Under the pieces are notes generated by a model. The model was not told the origin of the DNA, ran no database searches, and worked only from the letters and a program-made list of their open reading frames with translations. The translations under genes were made by a program, and so were the position numbers. Below are positions 45,563 to 56,071 of a DNA stretch of 64,000 nucleotides, piece after piece (the first letter of the stretch is position 1; each line of letters opens with the position of its first letter). This DNA comes from Dolomedes plantarius (Eukaryota > Arthropoda > Arachnida > Araneae > Dolomedidae). Where the stretch lies: NCBI GenBank assembly GCA_907164885.2, contig OU015491.1, positions 115,803,288-115,867,287 of the forward strand, read 5' to 3'.

Positions 45563-47640
45563 AAGGTGCGATAAAACTCCTAATCAGTATCCAAAAAGAC
45601 CATAAAATTTCTAGGAAAAAGGACGAAAAAAAAGATTTAAAAAATCAAGACAGTACCTATTGAAAACATTTCTTTTGATTTGTTTGCAATGGACAAATAC
45701 TGGGAGTTTTGGCAACTTGCAAAATACGTCAAAGAAACAAACAGGGAATATTTGATATATCTAAATTCACTTTAAGGCATTCCTTTTTTTTATTTCGAAA
45801 AGGTACTTGTAGGCGGATGACCTGATAAAGGGCTACGAGTAAGAAAATTTATAAAGTAAAATTTTCTATTCAACACAGAGTATGAAATATAATGTCAAGA
45901 TATATGGGTAAACAGCATCTGTAAAACACTTTTTAACACACCTCAAAAATGAGGAGGGAACATAATCAACTCCTTCAATTCCTTTTTAAAAAAAGGACTG
46001 AGATTGTTTAGTAGCTCATGATCAAAGCTCTTTAACACTGCAAGATGAGTCACTTTGTAAGTCAAAAGTATAGACTGGGCTTAAAAAAAAGTTTAAAGTG
46101 TTTTAAGATAAACTTCCCAGTCTTAAAATTAAGGTGCAATAAAATTGATAATCAGTATCCATAATAACCATAAAATGTCTAGGAAAAAGGACAAATAAAA
46201 GATTTTAAAAATCCAGACAATACCTATATATTTCTTTTGATTTGAAAAATATTTCTTTTGATTTGTCTCCAATGGATAAATACTGGGGCTTTTGCGAGCT
46301 TAAAAAATTATTCACAGCAAAAGAACAAGGCATACGTGAAATATCTTAATTCAATTTTAAGACATTACTTTTTATTTTGAAAATGTACTTGTAGGTTAAT
46401 ACTTGATAAAGCGCTGTGAGTTGGTAAATTTATAAAATAAAACTTTCTATTCAACGCAAACTATCAAATATAATATCAAGATATATGGATAAACAGCATC
46501 TGTGAAACACTTTTTAACACACCTCAAAGATCAGCAGGAGACATCTTCAACTTCTTCAATTAATTTTTTTTTTAGAAAAAAAAGAGTTCTTGTTGTTGTG
46601 GCTTATGCCCCTTGACCTACAGTATATCAGATCAAGTCCCGAAGGGTATGGTCGGTGAAGGTGCGGCTCCTGTTTTGAATTAGCCCCACAAGGGTCAGAG
46701 TCCGACTTTGCTAAATGACCAGTCCCATAATTTTGAACCGAATCAAGTGATGAGACTGGAACAATTGACCCCGCACCCCCAGAGGTAAATTTGAGTACTT
46801 GGAGGACAGTGTAGACACGCCCTATTGTATGTGCCCCGGCCACCATTAGTGAACACGGAGGAAGATTTGCAGCGCTGAGCATCGAACCAGGGACGTTCAA
46901 ATCACTGGCCCGCTGTTCTTGCCAACTGGGGTACCGCACCCTAAAACAGGAGTGAGATTGTTTAGTAGCTCATAATCAAAGCTCTTGAACACTGCAAGAT
47001 GAGTCGCTTTTTGAGTTAAAAGTATAGATTGGGCTGAAATAAATTTTAAAGCGTTAAAGATAAACTTAACAGACTTAAAATAAAGGTGCGATAAAACTTC
47101 TAATCAGCATCCAAAAAGACCATAAAATTTCTATTTTACGGTCCATATTTTTTGTCCTTTTTCCAAAGGACAAAAAAAGGATTTAAAAATCAAGACATTG
47201 CGTATTGAAAATATTTCTTTTGATTTTTCTCCATTGGACAAATACTGGAACTTTTGACAGCTTAAAAAATACTTCAAAGCAAAAAAACAAGGCATACGGA
47301 AAATATCTTAACTCACTTTAAGCCTTTTAAAGGGCTGCGAGTTAGAAAATTTATAAAATAAAACTTTCTAGTCAACACAGAGTATCAAATATAATATCAA
47401 GATATATGGATAAACAACATCTGTAAAGCACTTTTCAGAACACCTCAAAAATCAAGAGGAGACATCTTCAGCTCCTACAATTCACTTAAAATAAAAAAAA
47501 GAAATGCGATTGTTTAGTAGCTCATGATCAAAGCGTGTGAACAGTGCAAGATGAGTCGCTTTCTGAGTCAAGAGCATGGAGTGGGCTGAAATAAATTTTA
47601 CAGTGTTTTAAGATCAACTTCACAGTCTTAAAATTTATAT
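45563..47640 (+). repeat. Tandem repeat, ~565-bp units, three copies
   Basis: Units begin at aaggtgc.ataaaa (45563, 46130, 47082). Shared internal blocks include catttcttttgattt, aaatactggg, agatatatgg and gattgtttagtagctcat. The middle unit is longer because a SINE-like insert sits at about 46566-46945. Confidence 0.92.
46566..46945 (-). mobile_element. SINE inserted in tandem repeat (minus strand)
   Basis: The insert is absent from units 1 and 3 of the array. Its minus strand starts GGTGCGGTACCCCAGTTGGC and has a B-box-like CTGGTTCGATGC about 55 bases on. The 127-codon ORF across it is incidental. Confidence 0.7.
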
Positions 47641-48180
47641 GTTTAATGTTATTATTCAGAGAGATATATTTTGCTGCAGTAAAGTAGGCATTTTATCCCA
47701 TCATAAAATTCAAAATTCTTTATTACCTATATTTTCCTCCACATAGAACAACCCTGAACATTACGCATTTATTACAAGCCCTGTTTTCAAATGGTAACTT
47801 TAAAACTTCTTAATATATTCTAACGATTTGTTTGTATTCCAGGTTTTAAAATTCTGTTCCATTTGCGGATAATCCTCTGAGACAGTAATATTAAAAGCTC
47901 TTCTGTCAAAGCGGGGAAGATATATTCTTTCAAAACCAGAGCTTCGAATTTAGGGCATTATTTCAGAATACCAACACGCTTCAGTTTTATGAAATGTTGA
48001 GTTTTATTTCGTAAAAATGATTTATATTTTTCTAGATTTGTTTTTATTTCTGAAATGTATTTTTGAACTGAAATTTGATGTTTCAATGCGTAATATTTTT
48101 CTTGTTATATTACATGCACGCATTAACGAGAATTATTCACAATAAAGCTTATAAAAAATTTGATATGGAAACAAAAAATT
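47641..48180. other. AT-rich non-coding DNA
   Basis: No gene recognised. Confidence 0.55.
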
Positions 48181-49440
48181 GTGTTAATTCTTAGCTCCCC
48201 TCTAAAAATGTGAAGCTTACATTTTGCATGTAAAAACAAGTGAGATAGTTATTTCACTTGTTTTTACATGCATTATTTGTTTGTTTTACGTATTGTTGTG
48301 TTCATTTTAATTTTCTTACTCTTCCCTTCTATTCCTTGTATAAGAATACCCATCTATTTCATTCCATTTCATTCTTGAAGAGATTTTAGATTCTGGACCT
48401 TTTTTATCTTGAGATAAAATAGAGAACTGGTGATCGATAATATATTATATGTTAAAGGAGTATCCATTGAAAAATTTTAAGTTAACTCAGTTTCCCCTGT
48501 TTTAATTGAATAAACAAATTTTGCCTCCATATTGTTAAAGATATCACCACAAAAATGCTGAATAAGAGCTCCACTTTAAAACTGTAAAGTTTACATTTTC
48601 AGCAAGTGATATAGTTGTCTGTTTTTATAAGAATACCCCCCCCCCTCTATTTCATTCCATTTCATTCTTGAAGAGATTTTGGATTCTAAACATTTTATTA
48701 ATTTTAAGATAAAATAGAGAACTGGTGATCAATAATATATTATATGTTAAAGGAGCATCTATTGAAAAAATTTTAATTAACTCAGTTTCCCCTGTTTTAA
48801 TTGAATAAACAAATTTTGCCTCCATATTGTTAAAGATATCACCACAAAAATGCTGAATAAGAGCTCCACTTTAAAACTGTAAAGTTTACATTTTCAGCAA
48901 GTGAGATAGTTGTCTGTTTTTATAAGAATACCCCCATATTTCATTCCATTTCATTCTTGAAGAGATTTTAGATTCTAAACCTTTTATTAATTTTAAGATA
49001 AAATAAAGAACTGGTGATCGATAATATATTATATGTTAAACGAGTATCTATTGATAAATTTTTAACTCAGTTTCCCCTGTTTTAATTGAACAAACAAATA
49101 ACAAATTTTCCCTCCAAATTGTTAAGAATATCACCACAAGAATGCTAAATAAGAGCTCCACTTTGAGAATGTGAAGCATATTTTCAACAAGTGAGATAGT
49201 TGTCTGTTTTTATAAGAATACCACCCTATTTCATTCCATTTCATTCTTGAAGAGATTTTAGATTCTGGACCTTTTATTATCTTGAGATTAAATAGAGAAC
49301 TGGTGATCGATAATATAAGTTAAAGGAGTATATATTGATAATTTTTTAATTAACTCAGTTCTCCATGTTTTAATTAAATAAACAAATTTTCCCTCCATAT
49401 TGTTAAGGATATCACCAAAAAAATGCTAAATAAGAGCTAA
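48181..49440 (+). repeat. Tandem repeat, ~290-bp unit, four copies
   Basis: tttcattccatttcattctt recurs at about 48357, 48651, 48939 and 49229 (steps 294, 288, 290). Copies are 90% or more alike. The second has a C-run (about 48636-48645). A perfect 18-bp stem (48226-48243 with 48254-48271) lies at the left edge. Confidence 0.93.
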
Positions 49441-49499
49441 AACCTCTAATATTTGGATTAATTCTTGTTTTTTTAACAATATTTTATTTATTTTCATAC

Positions 49500-49760
49500 T
49501 CATGCTGTCCAAGAGAAAGACAGCGGACGATGACTTTCGGTACCACGGTCTGTGGGTTCGACTCCCGCTCTTGACATGGATGTCTGTAGCCGTTTGGAAT
49601 CGGCTTTAAGCAGTAGGTCCCGGTGGCATATTCTGAAAGACCCACGATTTGGGCACTCAATTGCCGGTTTGACGAAAGCATCAGTTTCGCCATCTGTTGA
49701 CATATATAGGAATCTTTTTATTATAAGTTTTTCTTTTACTTCTACGCAATTTAGTATGTT
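49500..49760 (+). mobile_element. tRNA-derived SINE (plus strand)
   Basis: B box GTGGGTTCGACTCCC at 49551, followed by CTCTTGACATGGATG and AGCCGTTTGGAATCGGCTTT, as in the SINE at 31728-31993. The A-box region is degenerate. Its 3' half is part of the large inverted repeat with 54829-55087. Confidence 0.7.
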
Positions 49761-49901
49761 TTAGTATGTAAAATTTAGTATGTTCTGAATTACATATATA
49801 ACACAAGATTTAAAGAGATTTTAACAAAATAAATAAATGAATAAATTGAAATAAGTATATTATTGAATTTTAAATTTACTTTCTTCAAATATCCACAATA
49901 A
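49626..49901 (+). repeat. Outer inverted repeat, left arm
   Basis: This 276-bp arm is the reverse complement of 54829-55087, about 95% alike with a 17-bp length difference. It spans the SINE 3' half and unrelated AT-rich flank. Confidence 0.9.
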
Positions 49902-50317
49902 TTTTTACTTATTTATTAATGAATAATTTGAAAATGCTAAATTTGTTACTTCATATTTTGCAAAGCCAACGAAAAAAGGAAAAATGATTCAATTATAAAC
50001 TTATGTTATTAGTTTATTTTTCCAGTAGATAGCGTCACTAAAATTAAAGAAAATCAGATTAAAAAATCATACAAATTACTCAAGTGCAAAAAATTTTTGC
50101 AGTCTATTTCAATAAATAAGAATAAATTCAAATTTAACAATCAAATTCAATCTATTTCAATTTAATATAAATGTATTATATATTCATGTATTACGCTATA
50201 TACATGTATAAATATGCTATGTATAAATATATTTACATCCAAATATAATCATTCAGACATTACGAAATGACATTACGAAATCAAATACATTCAGAAGTGA
50301 AAGAATGTTTTTCACTT

Positions 50318-50616
50318 TATAGAGAATCTATGCTCACTTCTACCCAGACTTGGGTGTATATAATTTGAAGTGGCTCTCTATTTGAATTTGAACCACCACA
50401 GTTTATACATGAAACAATGTTTATTGAATTCGTTGCACATATAATTGGCTTTTACAGCAATAAGCATGCGTACTACTTGTACGGAATGTATAAACACAGC
50501 TTTCAAGAACAATATATTTTTATACTCTCGAACAGTAAGTCAAACCAGCAGTACTGCCATGTAAACTTCTGGCCCGCTAAGCACTAGCGCAGGATAACAC
50601 CTTTTCAACCTTAACA
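50318..50616 (-). repeat. 3' LTR of the gag-only element
   Basis: Starts TGTTAAGG right after the polypurine tract. Contains a TATAAAAATA box (50516-50525) and AATAAA (50420-50425) on the minus strand. Confidence 0.7.
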
Positions 50617-51296
50617 ACCTCCCCCTTTTTCATTAATGACGCTGCGTGGTATTCATACTAAGCGCGTATGCCGAAATTAGCATATCTAAAGCAGCTTCTT
50701 TAATTCACTCAAAAGTTCGATTCTTGTGAATCGAATCTTGTGTATACCTTACACTGGCCTCCCTCGAAAAAAAAAATTAGGTAACTGAGGTCTGAACGGC
50801 TTCAGTTAACTAATTGAAAACACGTGCTGGTCTGACTTTTGACATAATGGGTGGCAAAGTCAAAAAAACCTTCCACACGTTGTGTGGGGGAAAAACGCCA
50901 CTACCATTTTACAAAACTAACCCCGAAGAGTCCAGGTGACACCATCAAACAGTGGATTTGCAGAGTTGCGGATACTGGGATGGCCAACTGCGCCCTAGAA
51001 TGTCTATTTTAATTAAAAGTGACAACACAATTGCACAGCATGACATTTCTTGACTGTATCTGCTCTCCCCCAATTTATAATGTACATGTGTCATGTTTTG
51101 TGAAGTTAGTACATTAGTGGTTAATTGGTATATTATGCGGTATGTATTTTTTTTTCTAGTCACTACATGTCCCCTTCAAAAATTTATGAAACAACAGTAT
51201 GCCGTTTTTTTTTTTTCAGTGGCTCACCCCTTCCCCTCAAAATGTTTACACAGTATATACACTGGGGGAACTGCAAACCAATTTGGTTCGGTTTTA
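50617..51296 (-). other. 3' untranslated region of the gag-only element
   Basis: Lies between the ORF stop and the LTR. It contains the polypurine tract at 50619-50632 and no credible ORF. Confidence 0.55.
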
Positions 51297-52094
51297 TTAA
51301 AGGGTGGGAGTTAGAATAAGAGAATTGATACAAGACTTGTTCCTCATGAATGCAGCAACTTCCTTGCACCAGTCTGTCCGATCCGTGGAACCTCTCTTGA
51401 TGGTCGCAGTCCTAGTAAAGGGGTTCGTTGACCGTGTGGGCATCCTTTGTGCAGCAGGTCGTAGGTTCTGAGGCGCTGGTCCGGCTTGACGATGGACAGG
51501 AGGTCTCTTGGGAGGAGGCCAACCTTGCTGGGCGGCAGAAATCTTCCGTTTCCTGTACTTATGCAAAGGAACTTTAAAATTGTCATTCTTCCTTTTGATA
51601 ACCTTGTGTACCTTATCAGCTACGCATTCCTCCTTTGATGGAGTTTTTGTAGTGCACACTTTACCTTTCTTCGTACTTTTGCTTGTATCGGTATTAAATT
51701 TTAATGCAGATTCTATTTTTTCAACAACCTGACTCTGCTTTTCGTATTTGTGCTTATACGACTTCATGTTTACCGCCTTAATTACTTCAGTATTTGCAGT
51801 TTTAATGCTGGAACCTGAAGGCGCTTTTTCACGTTTTTTATCCCCCTTAACTTTAGTTTTATCCTCTTTTGACGAAAAAGTCTCTTTGAAACTTGCGATA
51901 TCAGAATCGTTATCATTTAAATTCTTTAACACTGCTTCAGTTTTAGGAAGATTAAGCTTTTCGTACTGGTGCGTTTTAATGCAAACGACGTCTATAACTT
52001 CCGAAGCATCAGCTAAACTACTTACAGTATAACTCTGTGTCAACTTTTCATCTTGATTCTCAGTCTGGTTTTCATGTACTTTATTTAAAACCAT
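51297..52094 (-). CDS. Gag-like ORF 2, Lys/Pro-rich
   Basis: A 265-codon frame downstream of ORF 1, in a different frame. The open frame actually begins about 80 bases upstream of its first ATG, close to the ORF 1 stop. A single-base loss near the T-run at 52178-52186 would explain the split, so ORFs 1 and 2 probably form one protein of about 650 residues. The N-terminal half is acidic and Ser/Asn-rich. The middle is very Lys-rich (KEDKTKVKGDKKREK, KVHKVIKRKND). The C-terminus is Pro/Arg-rich (GWPPPKRPPVHRQAGP, STNPFTRTATIKRG). No enzymatic motif is visible. It may be a nucleic-acid-binding Gag tail or a leftover pol C-terminus after deletion of the enzymes. Confidence 0.65.
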   Translation of the reverse strand: MVLNKVHENQTENQDEKLTQSYTVSSLADASEVIDVVCIKTHQYEKLNLPKTEAVLKNLNDNDSDIASFKETFSSKEDKTKVKGDKKREKAPSGSSIKTANTEVIKAVNMKSYKHKYEKQSQVVEKIESALKFNTDTSKSTKKGKVCTTKTPSKEECVADKVHKVIKRKNDNFKVPLHKYRKRKISAAQQGWPPPKRPPVHRQAGPAPQNLRPAAQRMPTRSTNPFTRTATIKRGSTDRTDWCKEVAAFMRNKSCINSLILTPTL

Positions 52095-52177
52095 ATTATC
52101 AACCTGGCCTACACAATCCTCATTCGGATGGAAACTTGAAATAATATCATCATTACCTAGCGAGTTCCTACTATCGT

Positions 52178-53251
52178 TTAAAGAATTTTATTGTCGTCAA
52201 CTAATAAGTATTCACTAACTTCCGTAACGCATACTTCGTCATCTACTAAATTTCCTTCATTAACAGATGTGTGAATATCATCTAAAATATCAGGTATAGC
52301 ATTAATAGAAGTGTCAGATGATTTATTTTCTAAACCACTAGCATTAGTATCGGCACTATTTTCAGAAATTTGTACTGGAATTACCTCATCATTCCAGCTA
52401 GACTCACTTTCTTTATAAGCCACAAAAATACCCTGACTTTCACTATTCTCAAAATAATGATTACTGCTCGGACAAAATAATACATTTGACCACACAGTTT
52501 CAACAGGTTGAACCATATCATGTGAATCAACTTGCCAGTGCAAGTAAGGTGCTTCCATATTATTTACTTTAAGAGAACTAATTTCATTATAACGCCGTGC
52601 GCTTCTATTATTTTGCCTGCGGTACTGCTTACGCTGCTGGTTTGAAACTCGCGAAAAATTTTGGCGCGGCTGTATAAAACTTCTCGTACCTGAATGACGG
52701 TACGGGGTAGCGAAGAAATGTCTATTGTCATATTTAGCTAAAGCTTGAAGGAGGGTAACCTTGCTTGTAATTGTTTGATTATCCAAAAAATCTTGAACAC
52801 TTGGCTTCAAACGTTGGATAACTATTTTTAAGATTATCGCTTCCGTCACCCCTTCTAAATATTCCTCACACTTGGAAATCTTTTTCATAGCAAAATATAA
52901 CGCAGACTGACCTTCACGTTGCCTTAGCGAATAAATTTCCGCTTCAATTTCACTTTGATTAAAGGTCTTTGAAAAAACACTAAGAAACTGTTGCTTGAAT
53001 GACAAATAGTCAAAAATCAGATTACTGCTTTGCATGCATGTGTACCACTGAAATGCACTACCTCTTAAAGCGGCTAGAGCAATTTTAAGTTTATCCCCCT
53101 CTGGGGTGCATTGTTGCTGAAAGTAATGCTCAATTTTCTTTAGGAATTGGCTTGAGGGGCCGCCATTGAAGGTGGCTTCGAATGGCGCAATTTGCTGAAC
53201 CATAATTACCCGAGGAAAATTTCCAGCAGGATTTTGTTCTACAACACTCAT
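52178..53251 (-). CDS. gag: Retrotransposon Gag (capsid) protein
   Basis: A 357-codon frame that starts with ATG 134 bases after the primer site. Residues 25-190 match the retrotransposon Gag capsid pattern: FNGGPSSQFLKKIEHYF, LKIALAALRGSAFQWY, FKQQFLSVFS, EIYSLRQREGQSALYF, IQRLKPSVQDFL. This fold builds the particle that packages RNA. After it comes an Arg/Gln-rich stretch (RVSNQQRKQYRRQNNRSARR), probably RNA-binding, in place of the usual CCHC knuckle, which is absent. The last 130 residues are acidic and unrecognised. It ends at a TAA that is probably caused by a frameshift into ORF 2. No protease follows. Confidence 0.85.
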   Translation of the reverse strand: MSVVEQNPAGNFPRVIMVQQIAPFEATFNGGPSSQFLKKIEHYFQQQCTPEGDKLKIALAALRGSAFQWYTCMQSSNLIFDYLSFKQQFLSVFSKTFNQSEIEAEIYSLRQREGQSALYFAMKKISKCEEYLEGVTEAIILKIVIQRLKPSVQDFLDNQTITSKVTLLQALAKYDNRHFFATPYRHSGTRSFIQPRQNFSRVSNQQRKQYRRQNNRSARRYNEISSLKVNNMEAPYLHWQVDSHDMVQPVETVWSNVLFCPSSNHYFENSESQGIFVAYKESESSWNDEVIPVQISENSADTNASGLENKSSDTSINAIPDILDDIHTSVNEGNLVDDEVCVTEVSEYLLVDDNKIL

Positions 53252-53370
53252 TTTTTTAAATAGTATATAAGTACTTGCAACAATTTTATCAATATAAGTA
53301 CACAGTACACAGTTTTTAATTTCAATTATGTTGTTCGTTACAAATGTAACGCTAACTACCAGGGTATATA

Positions 53371-53385
53371 TATTTTCGGGCGCCA
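53371..53385 (-). promoter_or_regulatory. Primer binding site, tRNA-Lys-like
   Basis: The minus strand reads TGGCGCCCGAAAATA. The first 11 bases equal the well-known Lys-tRNA primer site of several retroviruses. It lies directly inside the residual 5' LTR. Confidence 0.65.
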
Positions 53386-53503
53386 GTATAGAGAATCAAT
53401 GCTCACTTCTACCCAAACTGCGTTTGTATAAAATTCAAATAGAGTGCCACTTCAAATTATATACACCCAAGTCTGGGTAGAAGTGAGCATAGATTCTCTA
53501 TAA
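53386..53503. repeat. Fold-back of two LTR ends
   Basis: 53386-53448 is the end of a minus-strand LTR. 53449-53503 is an LTR end in the plus orientation. Together they form a palindrome with tatagagaatc at both outer ends. Confidence 0.75.
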
Positions 53504-54140
53504 CTTCTTCGTTACCGCACTCCTTGTGTTTTAATTCAATTATCCAAAAACATTTCAACAATAAGAGCTAGAGAGCTAAGATTGGTGGCATTTTAAAGCA
53601 ATTTTCAATACCTTTTTCAATGATATATAACACAATTAGGGCTTAGAAAAATTTATTTTATTTGAATTTAAAATTTGAATTTTTCAAAATGCGCCGCTTG
53701 AAAAATTTTCAATTTTTTTTAATAATACTTTATATAGTACTGAAATGATTGTATAAGTTTGAAAGTGGGATATGTATGGGTTCATGTTAAAATATTGCAT
53801 TGAATACAGTATTCCTGATTTGAAAACACGAAATTACTTAATACAATATGTTTTAAAGCCTAAAAAATTAGAAAAAAAATTAAGATGTGTAAGTAATCGT
53901 ACTTGTTTTGTATAATTGAAAGTAATCATATTTGTTTTGAAAAAGATATAGAACCATTTTTATCAGACTGTATATACTTCAGCACATACAGTACTAGACT
54001 TTCATTCACTTTCTTGCTTTCAGTGCAAGATTTTCAAATGCTCTTATTTTCAATTAAATTCTGAAAATAAAACAAAAACAAGTAATATATAAAAAAAAAA
54101 TTTAAAGTGAATTCCTACTTAGGTCAACAAAGAAAAAAAT
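53504..54140. other. AT-rich non-coding DNA
   Basis: No gene recognised. Confidence 0.55.
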
Positions 54141-54141
54141 T

Positions 54142-54560
54142 GAGTGTGAACTAATAGTAGGAATTGAAAAAAAGGATTGCCTGCCAGAACCTTGCCTACT
54201 GTGCGAGATTAGAAGGGGGGGAAAGAGAGAGAAAAAGTTTTTCAGGCTGGGGATTCGATCTCGCAACCTACAGGACGAGAGAAACCGGCGATACCACAGT
54301 GCTACAGTTTACACAATAACAAGAGGGAAATTACTATTCAAGAGCAAGAGACGCTCTAGGTCTAAAACTAAAATTGATTAATTAAATTCAATTAATGAAT
54401 TAATATTTGAAAAAACTGTATTAGCATCAAGTGTCATCCACTACAAGTTTAAAAAAAATGTATTTGAACTTGAGTGGATGAATAAAAAGTACTTTTATTA
54501 ACGATTGAAAATTTGAACAAGATATATATAGAGTGTGAACTAATAGTAGGAATTGAAAAA
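54142..54560. repeat. Direct repeats flanking a SINE
   Basis: The sequence from gagtgtgaactaatagtagg through to gaattgaaaa is present at 54142-54171 and 54531-54560, 389 bp apart. Confidence 0.85.
54190..54312 (-). mobile_element. tRNA-derived SINE (minus strand)
   Basis: The minus strand has CTGTAGCACTGTGGTATCGC (A box region) and GAGATCGAATCCCC (B box). A purine-rich stretch follows. Confidence 0.65.
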
Positions 54561-54828
54561 TCTACAGCAAAGAAAGATCAAAAGATCAAAAACAGTAAAT
54601 ACAAAGTTGGTGAGTAGGTGATGATAAATTATGATAAAACACTGTATCCTGGAGAGATCCTATTAGTGGACATTGAAAATTTCACTATAAAATTATATGT
54701 TAAAATAAATTTATATTATTGCAATTTAAAACTTTAATTTTTTTAATTTATGCAACTTAATTTTTTTAATTAAAGCTTATTAAATACATTTATTGTCTAA
54801 TTAGCATTAAAATTTTAAAAATTAAAGT

Positions 54829-55087
54829 TATTGTGGATATTTGAAGAAAGTAAATTTAAAATTCAATAATATACTTATTTCAATTTATTCATTTATTTAT
54901 TTTGTTAAAATCTCTTTAAATCCTGTGTTATATATGTAATTCAGATTTTAAAACATACTAAATTGCGTAGAAGTAAAAAAAAAAACTTATAATAAAAAGA
55001 TTCCTATATATGTCAACAGATGGCGAAACTGATGCTTTCGTCAAACCGGCAATTGAGTGCCCAAATCGTGGGTCTTTCAGAATATGC
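54829..55087 (-). repeat. Outer inverted repeat, right arm
   Basis: Reverse complement of 49626-49901. Here the SINE tail is truncated on the inner side of its head. Confidence 0.9.
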
Positions 55088-55374
55088 GGCCCGGTGTAAT
55101 TAGCCCTTGTGTAGCAAAAAAAATTGACCGTATCTATCCTAACCAAGGAAAAGTCATAGGACAGTATTTTACTGCATTTCCCTCTACTCTGAGCTCTAAT
55201 TTTAGCACGGACTGGTTGTATTGCCATTCTTACGAGCTTATGCAACGCTTGGACGTTTTTTGTGCCCTAAATATTTACAAATATGTTGTTTAGGGAATGT
55301 GAGAGTTGAGCCTCTTCATAAATTCTTACTTCTTCACGGAAAAGACTTTCAATAGGACTTCTTGGTGGCTAATA

Positions 55375-55922
55375 TATCGCACCTCTGCTAGAAAAGTGTT
55401 ACATCTGCGAAACTTTCGATTAAAATTGCACCACAATGCTCTATAAGAAGTGCTTCTCATTCTCGAATAACACCAACTCTAGTGGCAACACAATCTCTTA
55501 GATGGCGCTTATTATCCATTTCCACAACTAGGAGGGGGGGGAGATTTGCTCATGCGCGAAGACCGAAAAGAAGATTTTTGTCAGTGCTTTTTCTTTGTAT
55601 CGTGAAAAGTTTCGATAGACTGTGCATTAGCATAGAGATATGACAGTATTCCCTCAATCTTTTCAGTCCATGTTGATAAAATGAGGTTACTAGAAGAGGG
55701 TTATATCTTGTAATTAAAATTCCAAAATCATGCTTTAAAAACTGAAAGCAACTTTAATAGTATATAGGTTTTGCCTTCTGAAGTGATTCGAACAATAATT
55801 TTCCCAAAATTATCGTAGGCATTCATAAAAGAAGAAATGAAATTTCGACATATATCTTCATTTGCTCTTCCTGAAAATATGGCTATTTTGAGATGTAACA
55901 CTTTTCTAGTAGAGATGCGATA
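55375..55922. mobile_element. TIR element (548 bp), no ORF
   Basis: Inverted ends of 32 bp (55375-55406 and 55891-55922) match at 30 positions and share CTAGAAAAGTGTTACATCT. Non-autonomous DNA transposon. Confidence 0.7.
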
Positions 55923-56071
55923 CAAGAGAGAGACAAGTTTTATCCCTCTGAAGCTGTATGAATTTAAATATGTTTTGCAGTAAAGTGCCTTTTAGAGCTG
56001 CTTTGATAAAAATAATTGCATGATCTCATAATACACTTCATTGTTTTCCCATATACTGATATCTTTACATA

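Larger units (their letters stand above)
50318..53503 (-). mobile_element. Gag-only LTR retroelement (minus strand)
   Basis: On the minus strand: a primer site TGGCGCCCGAAAATA from 53385; Gag-like ORFs 53251-51297; a polypurine tract GAAAAAGGGGGAGG (50632-50619); then an LTR starting TGTTAAGG at 50616. No protease, RT or integrase motif is visible. The 5' LTR is reduced to about 60 bp and is fused to an inverted copy of an LTR end, so positions 50318-50387 and 53434-53503 form inverted repeats. It looks like a non-autonomous Ty3-type derivative. Confidence 0.75.

Noticed and set aside
46556..46939. 127-codon minus-strand ORF
   Set aside because: Coincides with a SINE insertion in a tandem repeat.
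49484..49764. ORFs on both strands near 49.6 kb
   Set aside because: Explained by a SINE.
51344..52032. Plus-strand and alternate-frame ORFs
   Set aside because: Shadows of the minus-strand Gag-like ORF 2.
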